Of a DNA stretch of 64,000 bases, positions 25,549-34,890 are shown piece after piece. Positions within the stretch are counted from its first letter, which is position 1. Every line of letters starts with the position of its first letter. The DNA is from an uncultured Oscillospiraceae bacterium (GTDB taxonomy: Bacteria; Bacillota; Clostridia; Oscillospirales; Oscillospiraceae): contig CAKTPV010000002.1 of assembly GCA_934591815.1 (NCBI GenBank), positions 1-64,000 on the forward strand, given 5' to 3'. The notes under the pieces are model-generated. The model ran no database searches. It was not told the origin of the DNA and worked only from the letters and a program-made list of their open reading frames with translations. Made by a program: the position numbers and the translations under genes.

Positions 25549-26279
25549 AGCAGGTATCACTGCACATTTTAGAAAATACGGCGCTGGCGCAGGGCATCTA
25601 CCGCCTGCGGCTGGGCGGCGACGTCTCCGCTGTCACCGCCCCCGGCCAGTTCGTCAACATCAAGCTAAACGGCTTCTTTCTCCGCCGCCCCATCTCCGTG
25701 TGCGACTGGCAGAACGGCGAGCTGACGCTGATCTGCAAGGTACTGGGCCGGGGCACGGCGCAGATGGCCACGCTGCCCGTCGGCACAGCGCTGGATGTGC
25801 TCACCGGCCTCGGCAACGGCTACGACCTGTCCCCCGCCGGGGAAGCCCCCCTGCTGGTGGGCGGAGGCGTGGGCATCCCGCCCCTGTACGGCCTTGCCAA
25901 GCGCCTGACGGCGCAGGGCAAGCGCGTTACGGCGGTGCTGGGCTTCAACTGCGCCGCCGAGCAGTTCCTCGTGGAGGATTTCCGGGCGCTGGGCGTGACG
26001 GTGATCGTCCTGACCGCCGACGGCAGCGCCGGTGTGCGCGGCCTCGTCACCGACGGCATGGCGCTGGCGCAGGGTTACAGCTACCTGTACACCTGCGGGC
26101 CGGAGGCCATGCTCCGGGCGGTGTATGACCGCTGTGCCACCTCCGGGCAGTTCAGCTTTGAGGAGCGCATGGGCTGCGGCTTCGGCGCGTGCATGGGCTG
26201 CTCCTGCCAGACGAAATACGGCAACAAGCGCATCTGTACCGACGGCCCTGTGCTGGTAAAGGAGGAGATCATATGGTAA
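25545..26279 (+). CDS. pyrK: dihydroorotate dehydrogenase electron transfer subunit PyrK
   Basis: Iron-sulfur flavoprotein of 244 residues that passes electrons from PyrD to NAD+. FAD-binding motif RRPISVCD, NAD-binding GGGVGIPPLYGLAK, and a C-terminal [2Fe-2S] cluster in the spacing CGFGACMGCSC followed by a fourth cysteine in RICTDGP. ATG at 25545 follows AGGAGG and overlaps the pyrC stop by four bases. Confidence 0.94.
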   Translation: MKQVSLHILENTALAQGIYRLRLGGDVSAVTAPGQFVNIKLNGFFLRRPISVCDWQNGELTLICKVLGRGTAQMATLPVGTALDVLTGLGNGYDLSPAGEAPLLVGGGVGIPPLYGLAKRLTAQGKRVTAVLGFNCAAEQFLVEDFRALGVTVIVLTADGSAGVRGLVTDGMALAQGYSYLYTCGPEAMLRAVYDRCATSGQFSFEERMGCGFGACMGCSCQTKYGNKRICTDGPVLVKEEIIW

Positions 26280-27190
26280 CGACATCGGTGAACCTCTGCG
26301 GCATCATGCTGGACAACCCCATCATCCCCGCCAGCGGCACCTTCGGCTTCGGGCAGGAATTTGCCAAGCTCTACGACATCAATATTTTGGGTACGTTCTC
26401 CTTCAAGGGGACGACCCGTGAGCCCCGGTTCGGAAACCCCACCCCCCGCATCGCGGAGTATGCCGGCGGCCTGCTGAACGCGGTGGGTCTGCAAAATCCC
26501 GGCATTGACGCGGTGATCGCCCACGAGCTGCCCCAGCTCAAGGAGGTCTTCCGCAAGCCGGTGATGGCCAATGTCAGCGGCTTCTCCATCGACGAGTACA
26601 CGGAGGTCTGCCGCCGGCTGGACGATGAGGCGCAGGTGGGCTGGATCGAGGTCAATATCTCCTGCCCCAACGTCCATGGAGGCGGTGCCGCCTTCGGCGC
26701 GGCGCCGGAGACTGCCGCCGCGGTAACGCGGGCGGTGCGGGCTGTGACGAAAAAGCCCATTATCATGAAGCTTTCCCCCGCCGCGGCGGATATCGCCGCC
26801 GTGGCCAAAGCCTGCGAGGAGGCCGGAGCCGACGGCGTCAGCCTGATCAACACCCTGCCGGGTATGCGCATCGACCTGAAGCGCCGCCGTCCCCTGCTGG
26901 CCAACGGCACCGGCGGTATGTCCGGGCCGGGGATCTTCCCGCTGGCCGTCCGGATGGTGTATCAGGTCTACGAGGCGGTACGCATCCCCATCGTGGGCAT
27001 GGGCGGCGTCTCCTGCGCGGAGGACGTGGTGGAGCTGATGCTGGCGGGCGCCACGGCGGTAGGCGTGGGCGCTGCCAATCTGGTGGATCCCTACGCCTGC
27101 AAGAACATCATCGAAGCGCTGCCATCCACCTTGGCGGCTTACGGCATACAGGACATCAAAGATATCATAGGAGGTGCCCACCATGGGTAA
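26273..27190 (+). CDS. pyrD: dihydroorotate dehydrogenase catalytic subunit PyrD (class 1B)
   Basis: FMN-dependent TIM-barrel enzyme of 305 residues that oxidises dihydroorotate to orotate; the class 1B form works as a heterotetramer with PyrK. The catalytic cysteine is in VNISCPNVHGGG. Other marks are PASGTFGFG and GMGGVSCAEDV for FMN phosphate. ATG at 26273 follows AAAGGAGGAG and overlaps pyrK by seven bases. Confidence 0.95.
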   Translation: MVTTSVNLCGIMLDNPIIPASGTFGFGQEFAKLYDINILGTFSFKGTTREPRFGNPTPRIAEYAGGLLNAVGLQNPGIDAVIAHELPQLKEVFRKPVMANVSGFSIDEYTEVCRRLDDEAQVGWIEVNISCPNVHGGGAAFGAAPETAAAVTRAVRAVTKKPIIMKLSPAAADIAAVAKACEEAGADGVSLINTLPGMRIDLKRRRPLLANGTGGMSGPGIFPLAVRMVYQVYEAVRIPIVGMGGVSCAEDVVELMLAGATAVGVGAANLVDPYACKNIIEALPSTLAAYGIQDIKDIIGGAHHG

Positions 27191-27881
27191 GGACGTTATC
27201 ATCGCATTGGATTTCGACAGCAAGGAAAAGACGCTGGCTTTTCTGGATCGCTTTACCGGCGAAAAGCCCTTTGTCAAGATCGGCATGGAGCTTTTCTACG
27301 CCGAGGGGCCGCAGGTGGTGCGGGATATCCGCGCTCGCGGTCATAAGATCTTCCTCGACCTGAAGCTCCACGACATCCCCAACACCGTGAAAAAGGCCAT
27401 GGCCGCCCTGTCCGCGCTGGATGTGGACATCGTGAACCTCCACGCCGCGGGGACGCAGGCCATGATGACCGCCGCACTGGAGGGTCTGACCCGTCCCGAC
27501 GGCACCCGCCCGCTGCTCATCGCCGTGACGCAGCTGACCTCCACGGAGCAGGAGCGCATGGAGCGGGAGCTGCTGATCCACGAGCCCATGGAACAGGTGG
27601 TGCTGCACTACGCGGAGAACGCCGCCAAGGCCGGTCTGGACGGCGTGGTCTGCTCCCCCCGCGAAGCCGGGATCATCCATGAGCGCTGCGGCGCGGGCTT
27701 TTTGACCGTGACGCCCGGCGTACGCTTCGCCGACGCCGCCGGTGACGACCAGAAGCGCGTCACCACCCCCGCCGAGGCCAAGGCCATCGGCGCGGACTAC
27801 ATCGTGGTGGGCCGTCCCATCACTCAGGCGGATGACCCGGTGGCCGCCTATACGCGCTGCAAAGCGGAATTTGTGGACTGA
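27183..27881 (+). CDS. pyrF: orotidine 5'-phosphate decarboxylase PyrF
   Basis: Makes UMP from orotidine monophosphate. The 232-residue barrel has IIALDFDSKE at the start, the catalytic DLKLHDIPNT with its K and D residues, and VTPGVRF plus the phosphate-binding VVGRPIT near the end. ATG at 27183 follows AGGAGGTG and overlaps the pyrD stop by eight bases. Confidence 0.95.
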   Translation: MGKDVIIALDFDSKEKTLAFLDRFTGEKPFVKIGMELFYAEGPQVVRDIRARGHKIFLDLKLHDIPNTVKKAMAALSALDVDIVNLHAAGTQAMMTAALEGLTRPDGTRPLLIAVTQLTSTEQERMERELLIHEPMEQVVLHYAENAAKAGLDGVVCSPREAGIIHERCGAGFLTVTPGVRFADAAGDDQKRVTTPAEAKAIGADYIVVGRPITQADDPVAAYTRCKAEFVD

Positions 27882-27907
27882 GCTTCAGGAAAGGAGACAC
27901 GATAACT

Positions 27908-28558
27908 ATGGAAATGAACCGTCAAGTCGCCAGAGGGCTGCTGTCGATCAGCGCCGTGTTCCTGCGCCCGCAGGAGCCCTTCACATGGGCCAGCGGCATC
28001 AAGAGCCCCATCTACTGTGACAACCGCCTGATCCTCACCGCGCCCGAGGTGCGGACGCTGGTGGAGAACGCCATTGCCGACACCGTCAAGCGGGAGTTCC
28101 CCCAGGCGGAGGTGCTGATGGGCACCGCCACGGCGGGCATCGCCCACGCCGCCATCGCCGCCCACCTGCTGGGGATGCCCATGGGCTATGTCCGCTCTGG
28201 CAACAAGGATCACGGCCGCAAGAACCAGATCGAGGGCCGCTTGGAGAAGGGGCAGAAGGTGGTGGTCATTGAGGATCTCATCTCCACCGCCGGCAGCGCG
28301 CTGGACGCCGTGGAGGCGCTGCGCGCCGCAGGCGCCGAGGTGCTGGGCATCGTAAGCATCTTCACCTACGGCATGAAGAAGGGTCTTGAGCGTCTGGCCG
28401 CCGCCGGTGTCCGGAACGTAAGTCTGACCGATCTGGACACCATCGCCCGCGAGGGCGCCGACGCCGGCTATATTGCGGAGACGGACGTTGCACGGCTGCT
28501 GGCCTTCCGCGACGACCCGTCCGATGAAACATGGATCACTAAAGGAGGTACCAACTGA
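27908..28558 (+). CDS. pyrE: orotate phosphoribosyltransferase PyrE
   Basis: Joins orotate to PRPP to give orotidine monophosphate. The 216-residue product carries the PRPP loop [15 protein letters not shown] at about 117-131 and the catalytic loop region [15 protein letters not shown]. Spacing and direction place it inside the pyr operon, 26 bases after pyrF, with AAAGGAG as ribosome binding site. Confidence 0.95.
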   Translation: MEMNRQVARGLLSISAVFLRPQEPFTWASGIKSPIYCDNRLILTAPEVRTLVENAIADTVKREFPQAEVLMGTATAGIAHAAIAAHLLGMPMGYVRSGNKDHGRKNQIEGRLEKGQKVVVIEDLISTAGSALDAVEALRAAGAEVLGIVSIFTYGMKKGLERLAAAGVRNVSLTDLDTIAREGADAGYIAETDVARLLAFRDDPSDETWITKGGTN

Positions 28559-28559
28559 T

Positions 28560-29474
28560 ATGGAACATCTTATTGACATTTTGCAGCTCTCCACCCAGGA
28601 GATCGACGAGCTGGTGAGCACCGCCACCGACATCATCGAAAACCCCGCTAAGTACGCCCACAAGTGCGACGGACGTATTCTGGCCACCCTGTTCTTTGAG
28701 CCCTCTACCCGCACGCGCCTGAGCTTTGAGAGCGCCATGCTGTCTCTGGGCGGCAAAGTACTGGGCTTCTCCTCCGCCAACAGCTCCTCCGCCGCCAAGG
28801 GCGAGAGCGTGTCCGACACCATCCGCACTGTCAGCTGCTACAGCGACATCATCGCCATGCGCCACCCCAAGGAGGGCGCGCCGCTGGTGGCGTCCAAGCG
28901 CTCCATGGTACCTATCATCAATGCCGGTGACGGTGGTCACAACCACCCCACCCAGACGCTGACCGACCTTTTGACCATCCACAAGGAGAAGGGCCGCTTC
29001 GATGGGCTGACCATCGGCCTGTGCGGTGACCTGAAGTTTGGCCGCACCGTCCACTCTCTGGTGGCCGCCATGAGCCGCTATGAGAACGTGCGCTTTGTGC
29101 TGATCTCCCCGGAGGAGCTGAAGCTCCCCCGCTACGTGAAGGAGCAGTACATCAAGAAGAACAACATCCCCTACACCCAGTCCACCTCTCTGGAGGCGGT
29201 CATGCCGGAGCTGGACATCCTGTACATGACCCGCGTACAGCGCGAGCGCTTCTTCAACGAGGAGGATTACCTGCGGCTGAAGGACAGCTACATCCTGACT
29301 CCGGAGAAGCTGCACAACGCCAAGGAGGATCTGTGCATCCTGCACCCGCTGCCCCGTGTCAACGAGATCTCCGTGGCGGTGGATGACGATCCCCGCGCCT
29401 GCTACTTCAAGCAGGTGCAGAACGGCAAGTACATCCGCATGGCGCTGATCCTCAAGCTGCTGCATATCAACTGA
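28560..29474 (+). CDS. pyrB: aspartate carbamoyltransferase catalytic subunit PyrB
   Basis: Carbamoylates aspartate, the committed step of pyrimidine synthesis. The 304-residue chain has the carbamoyl phosphate motif [21 protein letters not shown] and [17 protein letters not shown] precedes ATG at 28560, which directly follows the pyrE stop. It pairs with the regulatory chain encoded next, giving an enterobacterial-type catalytic/regulatory holoenzyme. Confidence 0.96.
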   Translation: MEHLIDILQLSTQEIDELVSTATDIIENPAKYAHKCDGRILATLFFEPSTRTRLSFESAMLSLGGKVLGFSSANSSSAAKGESVSDTIRTVSCYSDIIAMRHPKEGAPLVASKRSMVPIINAGDGGHNHPTQTLTDLLTIHKEKGRFDGLTIGLCGDLKFGRTVHSLVAAMSRYENVRFVLISPEELKLPRYVKEQYIKKNNIPYTQSTSLEAVMPELDILYMTRVQRERFFNEEDYLRLKDSYILTPEKLHNAKEDLCILHPLPRVNEISVAVDDDPRACYFKQVQNGKYIRMALILKLLHIN

Positions 29475-29492
29475 GAAAGGACGTGTACCGAT

Positions 29493-29909
29493 ATGATTAT
29501 TGACTCTATCCAGAACGGTATCGTGATCGACCATATCACCTCCGGCAAGTCCATGGAGCTGTATAACATCCTGGGTCTGGCCGACCTGAACTGCACCGTT
29601 GCTATCCTGAAGAACGTGACCAGCAACAAGCTGGGCCGCAAGGACATCATCAAGATCGACCGTGAGATGGATCTGGACTGGGATCTCATCGGCTTTGTGG
29701 ATCCCTCCATCACCGTGAACATCATCCGCGACGGCAAGCTGGCGGAAAAGCGCACCCTGAAGCTGCCCGAGCGCATCCGGGGCGTCCTCACCTGCCACAA
29801 CCCCCGCTGCATCACCTCCGTGGAGCAGGAGCTGCCCCAGGAGTTTGTGCTGACCGACCGGGAAAAGCACACCTACCGCTGCATCTATTGCGAGACGGAG
29901 GCCAAGTAA
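29493..29909 (+). CDS. pyrI: aspartate carbamoyltransferase regulatory subunit PyrI
   Basis: Binds nucleotides (CTP, ATP) and couples them allosterically to PyrB. The product is 138 residues, a little shorter than the E. coli chain. The zinc-binding end has four cysteines as CHNPRC and CIYC, which hold the interface with the catalytic chain. Last gene of the operon, followed by a strong terminator. Confidence 0.95.
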   Translation: MIIDSIQNGIVIDHITSGKSMELYNILGLADLNCTVAILKNVTSNKLGRKDIIKIDREMDLDWDLIGFVDPSITVNIIRDGKLAEKRTLKLPERIRGVLTCHNPRCITSVEQELPQEFVLTDREKHTYRCIYCETEAK

Positions 29910-29947
29910 CCTCCCGCGTCACCGGTTTCTATCCAAATAAGAACCAC

Positions 29948-29989
29948 AAAAAAAGAACGACAGTGCCTGATGCACTGTCGTTCTTTTTT
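29948..29989. terminator. bidirectional terminator between pyrI and galM
   Basis: GAACGACAGTGC (29955-29966) pairs with GCACTGTCGTTC (29972-29983), flanked by an A-run and a T-run, so it can end both pyrI and the minus-strand gal operon. Confidence 0.92.
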
Positions 29990-30003
29990 CATCGTAAGCC
30001 CCG

Positions 30004-31020
30004 TTACCGGGTGAAAAAGCGGAAGGCCGTCCACTGGCGCAGCGTCTCGCCCGCACGCAGGATCGGGCTGGGGAACGCCGGACAGTTCACCGCGTTGGGA
30101 AAATGCTGGGTCTCCAGACATACGCCCTGCGCCGGGCCGTAGACCGCGCCGTCTTTTCCGACGCGCTCCATCAGCCAGCCCGCCGTGTAAAGCTGCATCC
30201 CCTCCATGGAGGTGGTCATCGCCAGACCAATGCCGGTGGCGGGACACCACAGCTCCGCCGCAGGCTCCTCCCCGCCGGAGAGCACATAGTTGTGGTCATA
30301 CCCCCTGCCGCCGTTGAAGGCCGCGTCGTGGAGGCGGCCCTCCAGCGTGGTGGGCGTGCGGAGATCCAGCAGCGTCCCCTCCACGCTTGCCAGCGTCCCT
30401 GTGGGGACATTGCCGCTGTCGGTAGGGGTATAGCGGTCAGCCCGCACTGTCAGCACATGGCCGCCCACCTCGCCGCTGTCGTGACCGCCCAGATTGAAAT
30501 AGGCGTGGTTCGTCAGGTTGACCACGGTGTCCTTCTCCGCCGCCGCCCGGTACTCTATGGTGAGCGTACTGTCTGCCAAGCGGTAGGTGACCTCCACACG
30601 GACAGCGCCGGGAAAGCCCTCCTCCCCGTCAGGGGAGGTGTAGGTGAACGTGACCGCGTTCTCGGCGCAGGTGAAGTCCCACAGCTTCTTGTGGAAGCCC
30701 TCATTTCCTCCGTGGAGGCAGTTCTCCCCCTCGTTGGCCGTCACATGGTATGTTATACCGTCGATGGTGAACCGCGCCCCGCCGATGCGGTTGGCGCAGC
30801 GGCCGATGGTGCCGCCCAGACAGGCGTCCAGCTCCCGGTAGCTCTCCAGTGCATCGTAGCCCAGACAGATATCCGTCATGCGGCCCTCTCTGTCCGGCAC
30901 GCGGAGGGCGCGGATGGCCGCGCCGTAGGGCAGCAGCTCCACGGCGCACCTGCCGTTGGAAAGCTCGATGAGAGGGATCTCCCTGCCGTCCAGCACGCCA
31001 AAGGGTGTCAGTCGGCACAT
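30004..31020 (-). CDS. galM: aldose 1-epimerase GalM
   Basis: Mutarotase converting beta- to alpha-galactose before phosphorylation. The 338-residue beta-sandwich protein has the substrate-binding arginine region GRCANRIGGA, the catalytic histidine in NLTNHAYFNL and the catalytic glutamate in CLETQHFPN. It starts three bases after the galE stop and is the last gene of the galKTEM group. Confidence 0.93.
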   Translation of the reverse strand: MCRLTPFGVLDGREIPLIELSNGRCAVELLPYGAAIRALRVPDREGRMTDICLGYDALESYRELDACLGGTIGRCANRIGGARFTIDGITYHVTANEGENCLHGGNEGFHKKLWDFTCAENAVTFTYTSPDGEEGFPGAVRVEVTYRLADSTLTIEYRAAAEKDTVVNLTNHAYFNLGGHDSGEVGGHVLTVRADRYTPTDSGNVPTGTLASVEGTLLDLRTPTTLEGRLHDAAFNGGRGYDHNYVLSGGEEPAAELWCPATGIGLAMTTSMEGMQLYTAGWLMERVGKDGAVYGPAQGVCLETQHFPNAVNCPAFPSPILRAGETLRQWTAFRFFTR

Positions 31021-31023
31021 ACC

Positions 31024-32013
31024 TCAGCCCTCATAGCCGTTGGGGTGGCCGCTGTGCCACGCCCACGCGTCGGAGATGATCTCCTCCAGACCGCGGACAG
31101 GCTGCCAGCCCAGCACCTCCACCGCCTTCTTGTGGGAGGCGATCAGCACGGAGGGGTCACCGGCACGGCGGGGCTCCACCTTGGCCGGGATCTCCCTGCC
31201 GGTGACGCGGCGGGCGGTGTCGATGATCTCCCGGACGGAGTAGCCGTTGCCGCTGCCCAGATTGAACACGTCGCTCTTGCCGCCCCGATCCAGATACTCC
31301 AGCGCCAGCAGGTGCGCCTCCGCCAGATCCTTCACATGGATGTAGTCCCGCACACAGGTGCCGTCCGGCGTGGGATAGTCCTCGCCGAAGATGCCGATAT
31401 GGCCGCGCTGTCCCAGCGCCGTCTTCATCACCAGCGGGATCAGGTGGGACTCGGGGTTATGATCCTCGCCGATGCCCGCCTCGGTGTCGGAGCCGGCGGC
31501 ATTGAAGTAGCGCAGCGCCGCATACCGGATGCCGTAGGCGCCGTCGCACCACTTGAGCATATTCTCAATGGCCAGCTTGGTGGCGCCGTAGGGGTTGGTG
31601 GGCTCGGTGCGGTCGCACTCCTCGATGGGCTGCTTCTCCGGCTCGCCGTAGGTGGCCGCCGTGGAGGAGAACACGATCTTGTCCACGCCGTGGGCCTTCA
31701 TGGCGTTCAGCAGGGACACCGCGCCCTCCACGTTGTTGCCGTAGTATTTCAGGGGGTCGGTCACGCTCTCGCCCACCAGAGAGAAGGCGGCGAAGTTGAT
31801 GACGCCGTCGATCTTGTTCTCCGTGAACAGGCGGTCGAGGAACGCGGCGTCCCGCAGGTCGCCTACATAGAGCTTACGAGCACCCTTGACGGCCTGCCAG
31901 TGGCCGGTGCGCAGGTTGTCCGCCACCACCACCTCATAGCCGCGTTTGACCAGCATGGCCACCATGTGGCTGCCGATATAGCCGGCGCCGCCGGCCACCA
32001 AAATGGTTTTCAT
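31024..32013 (-). CDS. galE: UDP-glucose 4-epimerase GalE
   Basis: Short-chain dehydrogenase family enzyme that interconverts UDP-galactose and UDP-glucose with bound NAD. The 329-residue product has the Rossmann motif GGAGYIGSH, the catalytic serine region VFSSTAATYG and the YxxxK motif in NPYGATK. ATG at 32013 has GAGGAGG at the right distance; a GTG six bases upstream is less likely. It is part of galKTEM. Confidence 0.95.
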   Translation of the reverse strand: MKTILVAGGAGYIGSHMVAMLVKRGYEVVVADNLRTGHWQAVKGARKLYVGDLRDAAFLDRLFTENKIDGVINFAAFSLVGESVTDPLKYYGNNVEGAVSLLNAMKAHGVDKIVFSSTAATYGEPEKQPIEECDRTEPTNPYGATKLAIENMLKWCDGAYGIRYAALRYFNAAGSDTEAGIGEDHNPESHLIPLVMKTALGQRGHIGIFGEDYPTPDGTCVRDYIHVKDLAEAHLLALEYLDRGGKSDVFNLGSGNGYSVREIIDTARRVTGREIPAKVEPRRAGDPSVLIASHKKAVEVLGWQPVRGLEEIISDAWAWHSGHPNGYEG

Positions 32014-32032
32014 ATACACATCCTCCTCGTTT

Positions 32033-33517
32033 TTATACGCTGTGGATAAATCTCAAAAACGCCTCTCGGCCCTCCGGTGTGCATTTGTAGACACCGGCGT
32101 GCTCCAGCACGGCGGCGAACACCGCGCCCACCTCCCGCCGCAGAAGCTCCTCGGCATTGTCCACCGTGAAGGTATAGCGGGTCTTCAGCTCGTCCGCCCA
32201 ATCCGCGTGCTTGCGCAGGGTCTCGTCCTGCCGTAGATCATCGCCACACACCAGAGCCTGCGCCACACCGTGCAGCTCGTCCTTCAGCCGGGCGGGCAGC
32301 ACCGCAAGACCCATGACCTCGATGAGGCCGATGTTCTCCTTCTTGATGTGGTGCAGCTCGTGATGGGGATGGTAGACGCCGAGGGGATACTCCTCCGTGG
32401 TGATGTTGTTGCGCAGCACCAGATCCAACTCAAACTGTCCCTCCCGCATACGGGCGATGGGGGTGATGGTGTTGTGCATCTCACCGTCCGTCTTCGCGAA
32501 AATGAAGGCCGCCTCGTCCGTATAGCCCCGCCACGCGGCGAGGATGCGGTCCGCCAGCTCCACCAGACGTTGGTCGTCGGCGCAGCGCAGACGGATCACG
32601 GACATGGGCCACTTGACGATGCCCGCCTCCACATCCGGGAAGTCCCGGAAGGCCACCGCCTGCTCAATCGGTGCCCGCTCCATGGCGAAGGTGTAGCAGC
32701 CGCCCTGAAAATGGTCGTGGCTCAGGATGGAGCCGCCCACAATGGGGAGATCGGCGTTGCTGCCCACGAAGTAGTGGGGGAACTGCTTGACGAAGTCCAG
32801 CAGCTTGCGGAAGGTGGCCTTCTCGATCTTCATAGGGGTGTGACGGCCGTTAAAGACGATGCAATGCTCGTTGTAGTAGACATAGGGGCTGTACTGGAGG
32901 AACCAGTCCTCCCCGTTGATGGTGACGGGAATGACCCGGTGATTCTGCCGGGCGGGATGGTTGAGCCGCCCCGCGTACCCCTCGTTCTCCTTGCAGAGCA
33001 GGCACTTGGGGTAGCCGCTCTGGGGCGCTGCCTTGGCCGCGGCGATGGCGCGGGGATCCTTCTCCGGCTTGGAGAGGTTGATGGTGATATCCAGTTCGCC
33101 GTAGGCGGTGGCGGCCTGCCACTTCACGTCCCGTGCGATGCGGTAGCGCCGGATATAGTCGGTGTCCTGACTGAACCGGTACAGCCAGTCCGTGGCCTCC
33201 TTCGGGGACGCCTGATACCGCCGGAAAAAGTCCTGTATGACCTGCGAGGGCCGGGGCGTCAAGCGCCCCATCAGCTCCGTGTCGAACAGGTCGCGGCTGG
33301 TAACGTCGTCGTGGATCAGTCCCCGCGCTGCCGCGTCGTCCAGCAGCTCCCGCAGGATATCCTCCAGCGGCCGCTCCTGCGCCTCCTGCGGCTCCTCCCA
33401 GCTGTCCAGCCGCATGGCCTCCAGCAGGGCGTTTGCCGCCCATGTGCGGTCGCTTTCCTCTATCAGGCCTGTGCGGACTGCGTAGCCCACCAGATCCTTG
33501 ATGGCTTGGTCTCTCAT
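32033..33517 (-). CDS. galT: galactose 1-phosphate uridylyltransferase, Firmicutes-type (GalT2)
   Basis: Exchanges galactose 1-phosphate and UDP-glucose. At 494 residues it belongs to the long GalT family of Firmicutes and not the shorter E. coli type. The active-site text is LSHDHFQGG near residue 273, and PKCLLCKENEG holds cysteines typical of this form. The start is ATG behind AAGGAGAA. It begins 12 bases after galK stops. Confidence 0.93.
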   Translation of the reverse strand: MRDQAIKDLVGYAVRTGLIEESDRTWAANALLEAMRLDSWEEPQEAQERPLEDILRELLDDAAARGLIHDDVTSRDLFDTELMGRLTPRPSQVIQDFFRRYQASPKEATDWLYRFSQDTDYIRRYRIARDVKWQAATAYGELDITINLSKPEKDPRAIAAAKAAPQSGYPKCLLCKENEGYAGRLNHPARQNHRVIPVTINGEDWFLQYSPYVYYNEHCIVFNGRHTPMKIEKATFRKLLDFVKQFPHYFVGSNADLPIVGGSILSHDHFQGGCYTFAMERAPIEQAVAFRDFPDVEAGIVKWPMSVIRLRCADDQRLVELADRILAAWRGYTDEAAFIFAKTDGEMHNTITPIARMREGQFELDLVLRNNITTEEYPLGVYHPHHELHHIKKENIGLIEVMGLAVLPARLKDELHGVAQALVCGDDLRQDETLRKHADWADELKTRYTFTVDNAEELLRREVGAVFAAVLEHAGVYKCTPEGREAFLRFIHSV

Positions 33518-33529
33518 GCTCCGTTCTCC

Positions 33530-34810
33530 TTATCCCAATCTGACGCCGCCGGCGGGACGGATCATCACCGTATGGCAGCGGCCCTGCCCCAGCACCGCCT
33601 CCGTTTTTTCTTTGAAGCTGTCCAGCTGCTCCAGCGGCACAAAGGCCTGCGCCGTACCGCCGAAGCCGCCGCCGTGGACGCGCACGGCGCCCCGGTCAGC
33701 CAGCAGCGCCTCGCACAGGGCGATGGTCACCATCAGCTCCTGCGCGGCGGTGCTGCCGGTAGGGATGATGTTCTGCAAATACATGGCGGAGGAGCGCCCG
33801 GACTCCCGCACCAGTGCCAGAAACCGGTCAAAGTCGCCCTGCTCCAGCGCCTCTTTTTCCACCTTGGCGCGACGGTTCTCCGCATAGACGTGGAAGGCGC
33901 GGTTCACGGCGCGGTCGCCCGCCGCCGCTCTGACCTGAGGCAGCCGCGCCAGGAAGTCCGCCTCCGGCACCTCCCGCAGCACCTCCTTGCCGAACACGCG
34001 GCACACCGCCCGCAGCTCATCGGTGATGGCGCGGTACTCGTCGGTCAGTCCCTCGTGACCGGCACCGGAGTCCAGAATGCAAAGGGCATAGCCGTAGGCG
34101 TGGAGATCCACGTCCAGCTTCTCCACCACCGGGCACGCCGTATCTGCAAAATCGATGGATACCACGCCGCCCACCGAGGACGCCATCTGATCCATCAGGC
34201 CGCAGGGTTTTCCGAAGAACACGTTCTCCGCGTACTGGCCGATCTGGGCCAGCTCCACCGCCGTGCAATGCCCCTCCCAGAACAGCTCGTTGAGCATGGT
34301 GCCGATCAGCACCTCATAGGCGGCGGAGGAGCTGAGGCCGCTGCCCTTGGGGACAGTGGAGGTCATGTAGACATCCAGCCCCTTGCCCGCCAGATCGCAG
34401 CCCAGCCCGCTCATGCGGGCGGCCACGCCCCGGATCAGCGCCGCAGAGGTGTTGACCTCCTCCGCCTGCGGCGTCAGCTGGCAGAGCGCTACCTCCGTCA
34501 TGGGGTAGCCCTGCGACAGCACGCGGATGACGCCGCTGTCGTTGGGCGCCGCCGCCGCCAGAATGTCCAGATCCACGGCGGCCGCCAGCACGCAGCCGTG
34601 CTGATGGTCCGTGTGGTTGCCGCCGATCTCCGTGCGGCCGGGCGCGCTGAACAGCGCCTCCGCCGGACGGCCAAAGGTCTTGTAAAAGCCCTCCATTACC
34701 TGCTCGCAGCGGGCGCGTGCCTTTTCCGCGCCCTCCGCACCGTAAAGCCGGGTCAGCGTTTTGGCAAACGCCTCCTGCTGCAAATAGTTTTCCAGCCCTG
34801 TATGCATCAT
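33530..34810 (-). CDS. galK: galactokinase GalK
   Basis: GHMP kinase of 426 residues that makes galactose 1-phosphate. The signature APGRTEIGGNHTDHQHG lies at about 55-71, the ATP loop is PKGSGLSSSAA at about 158-168, and a third conserved piece, GGGFGGTAQ, is near the end. Two ATG codons in tandem (34810, 34807) follow AAGGAGA. First of the Leloir genes, 80 bases downstream of a sugar-binding protein gene. Confidence 0.95.
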   Translation of the reverse strand: MMHTGLENYLQQEAFAKTLTRLYGAEGAEKARARCEQVMEGFYKTFGRPAEALFSAPGRTEIGGNHTDHQHGCVLAAAVDLDILAAAAPNDSGVIRVLSQGYPMTEVALCQLTPQAEEVNTSAALIRGVAARMSGLGCDLAGKGLDVYMTSTVPKGSGLSSSAAYEVLIGTMLNELFWEGHCTAVELAQIGQYAENVFFGKPCGLMDQMASSVGGVVSIDFADTACPVVEKLDVDLHAYGYALCILDSGAGHEGLTDEYRAITDELRAVCRVFGKEVLREVPEADFLARLPQVRAAAGDRAVNRAFHVYAENRRAKVEKEALEQGDFDRFLALVRESGRSSAMYLQNIIPTGSTAAQELMVTIALCEALLADRGAVRVHGGGFGGTAQAFVPLEQLDSFKEKTEAVLGQGRCHTVMIRPAGGVRLG

Positions 34811-34890
34811 CTCTTACGTCTCCTTGTTTCTTCGGGTATTTCCTGCCCTTACGGGCTTTTTTCCTATCCATGCCGCGCCTGCAAGGCGGC

